From NCBI GenBank assembly GCA_902773265.1, contig CACYDZ010000064.1, positions 1 through 7,496 on the forward strand: a DNA stretch of 7,496 bases, given 5' to 3'. The DNA is from an uncultured Ruminococcus sp. (GTDB taxonomy: Bacteria > Bacillota > Clostridia > Oscillospirales > Acutalibacteraceae). Position 1 is the first letter of the stretch. Each line of letters begins with the position of its first letter. The notes under the pieces are model-generated. The model was not told where the DNA came from. It did not search any database and saw only the letters and a program-made list of their open reading frames with translations. The position numbers and the translations under genes are program-made. Of the stretch, positions 1-7,329 are shown in pieces.

Positions 1-1
1 C

Positions 2-2263
2 GATATAAGAATTTCGTCATTTTTATTCAGTGATGTAAGTGGTATGAAAGTATTGTCCAATCATACAATGACAGAAGTACAGTATGAAATTGATTGTTTA
101 CATAAAACTAAAAAGACCACAGTAATCAAGGCTGCCACTTGTACAGAAAAAGGACAGAAAAAATGGGAATGTACAGTATGCGGAGCAACAGGAACAGAAA
201 CTATTGCTGCAACAGGACATCACTATGATGATGGTATTGTTACAAAATTACCTACTTACACAGAAAAGGGAATAAAAACATTTACTTGTACAAATTGTGG
301 AAAGTCCTATACAGAAGATATTCCAGTGTTAGAATATCCGTTTATTTATCAGACATCGACAGATGGTATAACCATTACAGGATATACAGGAAAAGAAAGT
401 ATTGTTACCATTCCGGATAGCATTAATGGAAAATCAGTGACAGAAATTTCAGATTGGGCATTTAAAGGCAGTCATTTCGAGCAAATAAATCTTCCAAAAA
501 CAGTAAAAAAAGTAGGAAAGTGTGTGTTTGCTAACTGTGACAATCTGAAAGAAATTAAAGTTGATACAGGTAATAGCCAATACTGTTCAGATAACGGAAT
601 TTTGTTTGATAAAAGCAAAAAGACGCTTATCAGATATCCTGAAGCGAAAATAAGTACGGCTTATACTATCCCCAACACTGTTACATCTATAGAACAATAT
701 GCGTTCAATGATTGTATCAAATTAAAAAATATCACTATTCCGAACAGTGTAAAAAACATCGGGGTGAGAGCTTTTAAAAATTGCAGTTCATTAACAGACA
801 TTGTTATTCCGACAAGTATAACAAAATTAGAAAGCGGAGTATTTTCTTATTGCAGTAGTTTGAAAAACATCACAATTCCTGAAAGTGTGAAAACAATAGA
901 TTCTTATGCCTTTGAGTATTGTGAAAATTTAACTATGATGACACTTCCTAATAGTATCACTACAATAAAATCTTCGATATTTTTATACTGTACGGGTTTA
1001 AAATCGATGGTTATACCGAACAGTGTTACAAGTATGGAAAAATATGTTTTTTATGGTTGCAGTAACTTGAACAGTGTAACTATTTCTAAAAAAGTAGCAA
1101 TTATAGACGAAAAGACATTTTATAATTGTACTGCTTTGAGAGAAATTACTATTCCAAACAGCGTAACTAAAATTGAAACAAATGCCTTTGAAAATTGTAA
1201 TAAACTGACTGATGTTTACTATCAAGGTACGGCAAAACAATGGAAAGCTATTACGATAGTTTCGGATAACATTGCATTGACAAAAGCAACGATACATACA
1301 GAAGATACAATTACTTTGAATAAAACGGCTGTTACATTAGGAGTAGGTCAAAGTTACACTTTGAAAGCGGTAACAGACATAGAAACATCACTTACATGGA
1401 AAAGCAGTAACACAGCGGTAGCGACGGTCAGTTCTAATGGAAAAATATCTGCCAAATCCTCAGGGACAGCGGAGATTACCGTTACTTCAATAAACGGTCA
1501 GTCAGCAAAATGCCGTGTTACCGTACAGAATGCACCGACAAAAGTATCACTGAATAAAAGTGCTTTGATTGTAGGTATGGAAGAAAACTTTACATTTATA
1601 ACTTCTGTCGGAAAAGATGAATTTATGGGAGAAATTACCTATACTTCCAAAAATACAGGGATTGTGACAATCGATAAAAACGGAAACATAACCACAAAAT
1701 CTATCGGTACTTCTATTATCACGGCACAGACTTATAACGGAAAAACAGCTACTTGCCGTGTTACTGTAAAAAAAGCCCCTTCAAGTATTTCTATTAACCG
1801 AAAACAAAGTATTATGGGCTTAGGGGAAACATTCTATCTGGAAGGAAGTTTACCCGCAGATGAAGCAGCAAGAGTATTAATTTTTTCGTCTAATCACCCT
1901 GAGATTGCTACAGTAACAGACGGCGGAATTGTTATGGCAAAATCCAAAGGAACAGCCATAATCAGTATTACTACCTATAACGGACAGCGGACAAGCTGTC
2001 GTGTAACCGTAAGAAATGCACCGACATCACTGACATTCAATCAGACAGAACTCACACTGAAACTTGGAAAAACTTTCTATCTGGAAAGTAAGTTCAATGA
2101 CGGAGAATATGCAAGAATGGTAACTTACAATTCTCCGAACAAAACAGTAGCCACTATCAGCGGAAGCGGTGTCATTATGGCGAAAAAAGTGGGAACTGTG
2201 AAAATTACAGGAAAAACTTATAACGGAAAAACAGCTACTTGTACAGTAACGGTAGTACCGTAA
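2..2263 (+). CDS. BspA-type leucine-rich repeat surface protein with Big_2 Ig-like domains (5' partial)
   Basis: This is a probable cell-surface or secreted adhesin-like protein. The frame is open from base 2 with no stop before the ATG at 44. That ATG has no ribosome binding site and no signal peptide follows it, so the true start is probably left of the window. Residues below are counted from 44. Residues 18-97 hold two Cys/His-rich units: C18, H20, C33, C43/C46 and H59, then a weaker one with C82/C85. Residues 100-410 hold about ten BspA-type repeats of roughly 23 residues, with consensus IPNSVTxIxxxAFxxCxxL. Between the second and third is the usual BspA insertion (DNGILFDKSKKTLIRYP). Residues 422-739 are four Big_2 domains starting near 422, 496, 577 and 658, each with a W/F-S-S-N-x-x-A/I-A-T-V-like core and a C-R-V-T-V-like end. 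The chain ends in VTVVP with tandem stops TAA TGA. No sortase motif, membrane anchor, SLH domain or dockerin is visible. LRR and Big_2 families typically mediate binding. The ligand is unknown and the role is inferred. Confidence 0.9.
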   Translation, partial: DIRISSFLFSDVSGMKVLSNHTMTEVQYEIDCLHKTKKTTVIKAATCTEKGQKKWECTVCGATGTETIAATGHHYDDGIVTKLPTYTEKGIKTFTCTNCGKSYTEDIPVLEYPFIYQTSTDGITITGYTGKESIVTIPDSINGKSVTEISDWAFKGSHFEQINLPKTVKKVGKCVFANCDNLKEIKVDTGNSQYCSDNGILFDKSKKTLIRYPEAKISTAYTIPNTVTSIEQYAFNDCIKLKNITIPNSVKNIGVRAFKNCSSLTDIVIPTSITKLESGVFSYCSSLKNITIPESVKTIDSYAFEYCENLTMMTLPNSITTIKSSIFLYCTGLKSMVIPNSVTSMEKYVFYGCSNLNSVTISKKVAIIDEKTFYNCTALREITIPNSVTKIETNAFENCNKLTDVYYQGTAKQWKAITIVSDNIALTKATIHTEDTITLNKTAVTLGVGQSYTLKAVTDIETSLTWKSSNTAVATVSSNGKISAKSSGTAEITVTSINGQSAKCRVTVQNAPTKVSLNKSALIVGMEENFTFITSVGKDEFMGEITYTSKNTGIVTIDKNGNITTKSIGTSIITAQTYNGKTATCRVTVKKAPSSISINRKQSIMGLGETFYLEGSLPADEAARVLIFSSNHPEIATVTDGGIVMAKSKGTAIISITTYNGQRTSCRVTVRNAPTSLTFNQTELTLKLGKTFYLESKFNDGEYARMVTYNSPNKTVATISGSGVIMAKKVGTVKITGKTYNGKTATCTVTVVP
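1730..1755 (+). repeat. 26-bp direct repeat, copy 1 (end of Big_2 domain 2)
   Basis: These 26 bases are identical to 2216-2241. They encode the peptide TYNGKTATC at the end of the second Big_2 domain. The corresponding part of the third domain (TYNGQRTSC) is clearly diverged in DNA. This suggests recent duplication or gene conversion between domains 2 and 4 rather than simple tandem amplification. Confidence 0.8.
2216..2241 (+). repeat. 26-bp direct repeat, copy 2 (end of Big_2 domain 4)
   Basis: This is the second exact copy of the 26 bases at 1730-1755, again encoding TYNGKTATC, close to the C-terminus of the leucine-rich repeat protein. Identity stops abruptly at both flanks. Confidence 0.8.
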
Positions 2264-2324
2264 TGAAATATATAATTCGTAATTATGGTAAAAGACAAAA
2301 CAAATTTATTATACTGTGTTATCC

Positions 2325-2383
2325 GTCATTCCGAGCGTAGCGAAGAATCCTTTCTAAAAATTCCTCACTGCATTCGGAATGAC
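2325..2383. repeat. Intergenic palindromic repeat (GTCATTCCGAGCG family)
   Basis: An inverted repeat with 24-nt arms at 2325-2348 and 2360-2383 and an 11-nt loop. The outer ten base pairs (GTCATTCCGA against TCGGAATGAC) are perfect. Of the 24 arm positions, 19 match, and all five differences are transitions. Sequences beginning GTCATTCCGAGCG with GAAGAATC/GAGGAATC inside are known as dispersed intergenic palindromes in diverse bacteria. Assignment to that class is from memory of the motif. It has no U-tract on either side in either orientation, so it does not look like a normal intrinsic terminator. It could be a small non-autonomous repeat or an mRNA-stabilising hairpin upstream of the next gene. 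Confidence 0.8.
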
Positions 2384-2427
2384 AAGGACGAAAAGCAAAG
2401 TCGTTTACGATAAACAAACTGATTTAG

Positions 2428-2433
2428 AGGAGG
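2428..2433 (+). promoter_or_regulatory. Ribosome binding site of the dockerin protein gene
   Basis: A full AGGAGG sits 7 nt before the ATG at 2441, an ideal spacing. Together with the signal peptide that follows directly, it fixes the start of the large gene. Confidence 0.9.
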
Positions 2434-2440
2434 ACTCCAA

Positions 2441-5400
2441 ATGAAAAAATTAACAAAAATGGTATCATTGCTTTTAGCCGTTATTATCTTGCAAAGTATG
2501 TTTATAACAACAAGTACATCTGTTTTGGCAGCATTAGCAGTATATACAACAGTTGTAGAAGAATTACCAGATAATTGGAATCCGACACAATATACTTATA
2601 CAGTAGTTGGTGACAGAGGACTTCTTGGTAGCAGTGCATGGCAGCCTGAAAACGATGACTTCAACATGAACTATGATGCAAATGCAGGTATCTGGTACCT
2701 TAACCTTAACGGTGTTGCTAACAAAGGCGAGAAACTTTGGTATGGTTGTGAGTACAAAGTTGTTGTAAGAGACTGGAACCTGAACGACCCTTGGGCGTTT
2801 GCATTTAATGAAAATGGTGTAACTTATGGATATGATTCAAACTCACGTGTTGATTTTGGTGAAGTAGCTGAAAAAGCTGATGTTGTTACCATTTTGTTTG
2901 ACGGTTATAGAACATACAGCAGAATTGACCAACCATATACGCCAACAAATGATGTTGTGAAAAAAGATTATTATACTTATAATGGTCATATTTATCAATT
3001 GATTGATAAAGGATTAACATGGAATGAAGCTAAAGACTATTGTGAAATAAGAGGTGGTCATTTAGTTACGATTACTTCTTCTGAAGAACAACAGTTTATT
3101 GAAAGTATATTACAAGATACTGGCAAAAATTCTTATTGGTTAGGGGCAACTGATGAAGAAACAGAAGGTTTATGGCAATGGATAACTGGAGAAGAATGGG
3201 ATTATGTTTATTGGGATGTTGGAGAAGGACAACCCGATAATTATAATAGTGATGAACATTATCTTCAAATTCAATCAAATTATCGTTGGAATGATGCAGC
3301 AAATGATAATAGATATGAAAGTTTGTCATATCACTCACGTATAGATAATATGGGTTTTATCTGTGAGTGGGATTATGAAGATGTGTCTTTTAGCAGTTCA
3401 TATGATATATTTGTTATGATGGAACGAAACAACCATGATTATGACTTATTAAAAGAAACACAGACATTTATAGAAAATTCAAATGAAAAAGTAACGATAA
3501 ATGTATTTGTTGATTGGAAAAATCATAAAAAAGGAACAATTGCTCTTACTCAGAATGATGAAATAAAATTACAAAATCAGGGCAGTAGTTTTGTTGATAT
3601 ATGTCCAGCAAAAATATTTGACACAAATCAAAGTGTATTTATGGTATTGAAAGATGAAAAAGGCAATGTGATTTGTAAAAGGAAACTACTGTTGGTTGTT
3701 ACTGATTCGGCGATTAGTCGTAACATAATAGATGCTTTATCTAATGATAGGATATCGGTTTACCAAAATTATAAAGGAAAAGATAAAATTATTGAAAATG
3801 CAGAGATAGAATATAATGGAAAAAAATATTTTACAAATTCTGCAGGTGTTGCCATCTTACCTAATGTTGTATCCGATGCTATTACAGTATCAAAACAGAA
3901 TTTTGTCACAAGAGTAATTTCAGCGGAGCAGTTAAAAGATTCTAAGACAGTTTATCTTGAACCGAAAAATGACGAAGCACCTGTTATTTCAGCTGTTTGG
4001 ATAGATAATATAGATGTACTTCGTCAATCTTATTCATTGGAAATGCTTAGCCAAGATAAAATTACGATAAAAGCGGAAATTGATTGGGGAAAATACAGTT
4101 ATGGAAATGTGTGTCTTTATCAAAACGGTAAAAAAGCGAACTTTAACGGAGATACGTTATCAACAGTTATTAGTGAACAGTTTGATACAAGTGATACAAT
4201 TACTATAATCGCTACAGATTCTCAAAAACATTCCACTGAAAAAACACTTATGATTGAAAATGAAACGGTAAATAATATTGTCAAAAAGCTGAACGGAATG
4301 AGTTTTGATTTTTCAGATGAGCTTAAAATGACCTTACCTGACAGCATTCCCATATTCGGGGGAATGGATGTTGGTGCAGGAGTAACTTCTAAGATTCCAG
4401 TCACTATTTCCGTAGATAAGGGGAAGATTTATGCTGCGATTGGAGTAGATATAGCAAGTATTAAAAAAAGTACTACAAAGATAACCAATAAAAACACAGG
4501 ATATACAGGTGTTGTGAAAGATTCTCCTGAAATAAAAACTTTTATTAAAGACTTTAAAGATATTTGGAAAGGCAATTTAGCTAGTACAGATGAAGCAAAA
4601 AAAAGTTTAAAGAAATTAAAAAATCTTAAACAAGTGTATAAAGATGCAATGAAACGTCCACAAGGAAAATTTGGAGTAGAGGCTAAGTTTACGGTACTAG
4701 GATTTGCAGAGGGTGCTTTTGATGAATCCGGTAGTATAAACTGGGTAGATAATGGAATTATTCTGCAACCATCTGTTTCTGTAGACAAAACAATTCCCTG
4801 TCCTTTGGAACCCTTTCCATTATATTTTAAGATAGGATGTTCAGCAGATGTAATTGCTCAATTTAATCTGATTGTTGATGAACAGGCAAAAAAATTTTTA
4901 CCCGATGGAGAAATATCAGGAACAATTTCTTTTAATGGTGGATTAGGTGTCGGTTTAAATAAAGTTCTCTATGCTGAGGGTGGAATAGAAGGAAGTCTTA
5001 TTCCAGACTGGAAAATCAATTATGGTTCGAAAGACCATTTTACACTTAAAGGAAATTTAAAAGCATATGCTAAAGCTGGTATTGCGTTTTTTGAAGCCGA
5101 GAAGAAATGGGATTTGGCAAAAAAAACATTGATAGAATATCCGTCCAAAAAATCCACAAAAACATTGGAAAGTATGATGGGAGATTACGATTTCTATGAT
5201 TTTTCCAATTACACCGTTAAAGATTTATCCTATTTGAATGAAACACAAACTGATAAAAATATTAATGATAAGACATCAAAGCTGATTTCAGAATCTTCTC
5301 AAAACAGCTATATTGATACTGTGCAACTAAAAACAAATATTTATAAAGAAGCTACTCCACAGTATGTATCTTTTGATGATGGTACGAAACTTGCTGTATG

Positions 5401-7210
5401 GCTTGATTCTAAAGATAGTAATATAGATAATATTTGTTTATATTATTCGTTCTTTAACGGAAATAAGTGGTCAAATCCTGCTATCATTTACAAAGACGGA
5501 ACGATGGATTATGCTCCAAATATATCAAAATCTAATGGAAAAGTATATTTAGCTTGGCAAAATGCAACAAGGACTTTTAAAAATGATAAAAATCCTACAC
5601 TGGAAAGTATAGCAAAAGATTTTGATATTTCTGTTGCTGTCTTCAATAAAAGCAGTCTTACTTTTGATGTACATACTTTTAAAACAGATACGCTTGATAT
5701 GCAATCTGTTATTTATGCAAACGGAGATGACTCGTATGTAGCATGGGTTAATAACAGTGAAAATAACTGGTTTGGTAATAATCAGAAAAACAACATTTTT
5801 TTCAGTAAATATGAAAAAGGTGAATGGTCTACTCCGAAAATTTGTTACAGCAATTTAAATTCTGTTAATAGTTTGGCGATAGATTATAATGACAAAATAA
5901 AAATCGCTTATTGTGTGGACACAGACGGTGATATAAGCACAACAGATGATTTGCGTATTTATGAAAACGGAATATTGATTAATAATGAAACTGCCAGTGC
6001 TCCCACATATCATAATCACAGATTGTATTGGTATTCTAATAACACTATCTTATCTGGAAATATCCAACAAAGCGAAAATCAATATATTACTTCTGACAAA
6101 TATCAGTTGATAGATATTGATGATACAATAGCGGCTGTATTTTACAAGGGAAATGGATTATATTCGAGCATAGATATTTCTTATTTTAATACAGAAACTA
6201 ATTCTTGGGAAAGTCCTAAAACATTGATTGATGATAATTCTTTCATAGGTTCTTTTTTTGCTGATGTAACGAAAGAGGGAAATATTGAAATATTAGCCAG
6301 TAGCTGTAATGTAACAGGTTCGTATGATGATGAACAACCCTATGGAACGGCTTCATTAGTTTTTTATGGCAGTTCAAAGTATTGTGATATTTCTATTGAC
6401 GATGTTTTATATGACGAAAGTAGTTTTTGTGCAAATAGTTCTATGCATTTTGATTTGAATATAGTTAATCAGGGATTATCTTCAATTAATGGTTTTGATA
6501 TTGTGATTAAAGATGAAAATAACAATATACTTTCTACTACATATAAAGAAGACCAAATTGTTCCCGGACAGATAATAGAAACATCAGTTTCCTATACTGT
6601 ATTGAAAAAATCTGTATCTCAGAATATTGTCATTTCTGTTATACCTAAAAATGCTTCAGATGTTGATTTATCAAATAATACCCAAAATATCACACTTTCA
6701 TATGAAAATGTCAGTGTGGAAAATTTAACGTGGGCGGTAAACAATAATAGTCAAAATATTATTTCGGCAGATATAGTTAATTATGGATATAAAAAAGCTA
6801 CAAATGTTCTTGTAAAATTGGTAAAAGACCGTATTGATGGTGAAGTTATAGCAACGAAAAATATTACTTCTATCAATTCCCTTAGTATGCAAACTGTGTT
6901 TTTCGAATTAAACGATAATGATAAAAATATATATTTTGTTTGTATTGAAAATGAAACGGATGAATATAGTGGTGATAACAGTGATTATATTTTAATTAAT
7001 AGAGATAAGGTTAATCTTTTGGGAGATGTTAATAAGGATGGAAATATCAATGTTGCCGATGCCCTGATAATTTCTCGATATGATGTTGGATTGACAGAAC
7101 TTGATGGCAGTCAGCTTGCAGTGGGAGATGTTAACGGTGACGGAAGTGTAACTGTAGCGGACGCTTTGATAATTTCCAGATATGATGTCGGTCTTATTGA
7201 TAGCTTTTGA
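2441..7210 (+). CDS. Secreted C-type lectin-domain protein with C-terminal type I dockerin (multidomain, 1589 aa)
   Basis: Probable extracellular scaffold-associated binding protein; no catalytic domain was recognised. Residues 1-30 (or 1-33) are a signal peptide: KK, a hydrophobic core, then VLA|A or ALA|V. Residues 48-160 resemble the X25-type module of amylases and pullulanases (VVGD...SAWQP...YEYKVVVRDW...VTILFDG pattern). Residues 176-310 are a C-type lectin-like domain with C201 and C308, WLGATD, QPDN at 264-267 and WND at 283-285. The inner Cys pair of canonical domains is absent. Residues about 335-425 and 514-603 are two related Ig-like units flanking a carboxypeptidase-regulatory-like unit (about 430-510). 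Residues 612-900 are beta-rich, with a Lys-rich helical insert near 696-741; this part is not recognised. Residues 971-1307 look propeller-like, with W-x-x-P motifs at W1010, W1129 and W1256. Residues 1315-1520 are two CARDB-like domains. Residues 1527-1589 are a dockerin with two calcium loops starting at D1529 and D1563. The start is fixed by AGGAGG. Asn codon use shifts after the X25-like module. The dockerin and signal peptide are secure, the lectin domain is strong, and the other domains are moderate to weak. Confidence 0.93.
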   Translation: MKKLTKMVSLLLAVIILQSMFITTSTSVLAALAVYTTVVEELPDNWNPTQYTYTVVGDRGLLGSSAWQPENDDFNMNYDANAGIWYLNLNGVANKGEKLWYGCEYKVVVRDWNLNDPWAFAFNENGVTYGYDSNSRVDFGEVAEKADVVTILFDGYRTYSRIDQPYTPTNDVVKKDYYTYNGHIYQLIDKGLTWNEAKDYCEIRGGHLVTITSSEEQQFIESILQDTGKNSYWLGATDEETEGLWQWITGEEWDYVYWDVGEGQPDNYNSDEHYLQIQSNYRWNDAANDNRYESLSYHSRIDNMGFICEWDYEDVSFSSSYDIFVMMERNNHDYDLLKETQTFIENSNEKVTINVFVDWKNHKKGTIALTQNDEIKLQNQGSSFVDICPAKIFDTNQSVFMVLKDEKGNVICKRKLLLVVTDSAISRNIIDALSNDRISVYQNYKGKDKIIENAEIEYNGKKYFTNSAGVAILPNVVSDAITVSKQNFVTRVISAEQLKDSKTVYLEPKNDEAPVISAVWIDNIDVLRQSYSLEMLSQDKITIKAEIDWGKYSYGNVCLYQNGKKANFNGDTLSTVISEQFDTSDTITIIATDSQKHSTEKTLMIENETVNNIVKKLNGMSFDFSDELKMTLPDSIPIFGGMDVGAGVTSKIPVTISVDKGKIYAAIGVDIASIKKSTTKITNKNTGYTGVVKDSPEIKTFIKDFKDIWKGNLASTDEAKKSLKKLKNLKQVYKDAMKRPQGKFGVEAKFTVLGFAEGAFDESGSINWVDNGIILQPSVSVDKTIPCPLEPFPLYFKIGCSADVIAQFNLIVDEQAKKFLPDGEISGTISFNGGLGVGLNKVLYAEGGIEGSLIPDWKINYGSKDHFTLKGNLKAYAKAGIAFFEAEKKWDLAKKTLIEYPSKKSTKTLESMMGDYDFYDFSNYTVKDLSYLNETQTDKNINDKTSKLISESSQNSYIDTVQLKTNIYKEATPQYVSFDDGTKLAVWLDSKDSNIDNICLYYSFFNGNKWSNPAIIYKDGTMDYAPNISKSNGKVYLAWQNATRTFKNDKNPTLESIAKDFDISVAVFNKSSLTFDVHTFKTDTLDMQSVIYANGDDSYVAWVNNSENNWFGNNQKNNIFFSKYEKGEWSTPKICYSNLNSVNSLAIDYNDKIKIAYCVDTDGDISTTDDLRIYENGILINNETASAPTYHNHRLYWYSNNTILSGNIQQSENQYITSDKYQLIDIDDTIAAVFYKGNGLYSSIDISYFNTETNSWESPKTLIDDNSFIGSFFADVTKEGNIEILASSCNVTGSYDDEQPYGTASLVFYGSSKYCDISIDDVLYDESSFCANSSMHFDLNIVNQGLSSINGFDIVIKDENNNILSTTYKEDQIVPGQIIETSVSYTVLKKSVSQNIVISVIPKNASDVDLSNNTQNITLSYENVSVENLTWAVNNNSQNIISADIVNYGYKKATNVLVKLVKDRIDGEVIATKNITSINSLSMQTVFFELNDNDKNIYFVCIENETDEYSGDNSDYILINRDKVNLLGDVNKDGNINVADALIISRYDVGLTELDGSQLAVGDVNGDGSVTVADALIISRYDVGLIDSF

Positions 7211-7232
7211 TAAAATTTAGTTTTTACTTGTG

Positions 7233-7281
7233 TCATACTGCGTTCAGGTTGACAATCCATGTTATTTTGAATGCAGTATGA
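7233..7281. repeat. Intergenic inverted repeat downstream of the dockerin gene
   Basis: Arms of 14 nt at 7233-7246 (TCATACTGCGTTCA) and 7268-7281 (TGAATGCAGTATGA) pair at 13 of 14 positions. The remaining position gives G-U in RNA from the + strand. The loop is 21 nt. A run of six T begins 9 nt after the second arm (7291-7296), too far for a textbook terminator, though a weak terminator for the upstream gene is possible. The 9-mer GAATGCAGT also occurs on the minus strand of the palindrome at 2325-2383, so this may be a diverged relative of that repeat. Confidence 0.6.
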
Positions 7282-7329
7282 AATTTCTCATTTTTTGCTC
7301 AAATAATTTAATGATAGAAGATGTTATTA

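Noticed and set aside
44..46. ATG at 44 as the true start of the first gene
   Set aside because: The frame is open from base 2, there is no ribosome binding site, and no signal peptide follows, although the domains are extracellular types.
998..1297. Minus-strand open frame of 99 codons
   Set aside because: It is antisense to the leucine-rich repeat array. Its regular pattern is a reflection of the repeats on the + strand, and it has no ribosome binding site.
2310..2315. TATACT as a possible -10 box for the dockerin gene
   Set aside because: No reasonable -35 hexamer lies 16-18 bases upstream. In such A/T-rich DNA the match alone is not enough.
2325..2383. Palindrome as an intrinsic terminator of the leucine-rich repeat gene
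   Set aside because: No run of T follows on either strand, and the stem has several unpaired positions in RNA.
4429..4788. Minus-strand open frame of 119 codons with hydrophobic stretches
   Set aside because: It lies wholly antisense within the dockerin gene. Its Phe/Leu-rich composition is the complement of Lys-rich A-tracts, and no start signals are visible.
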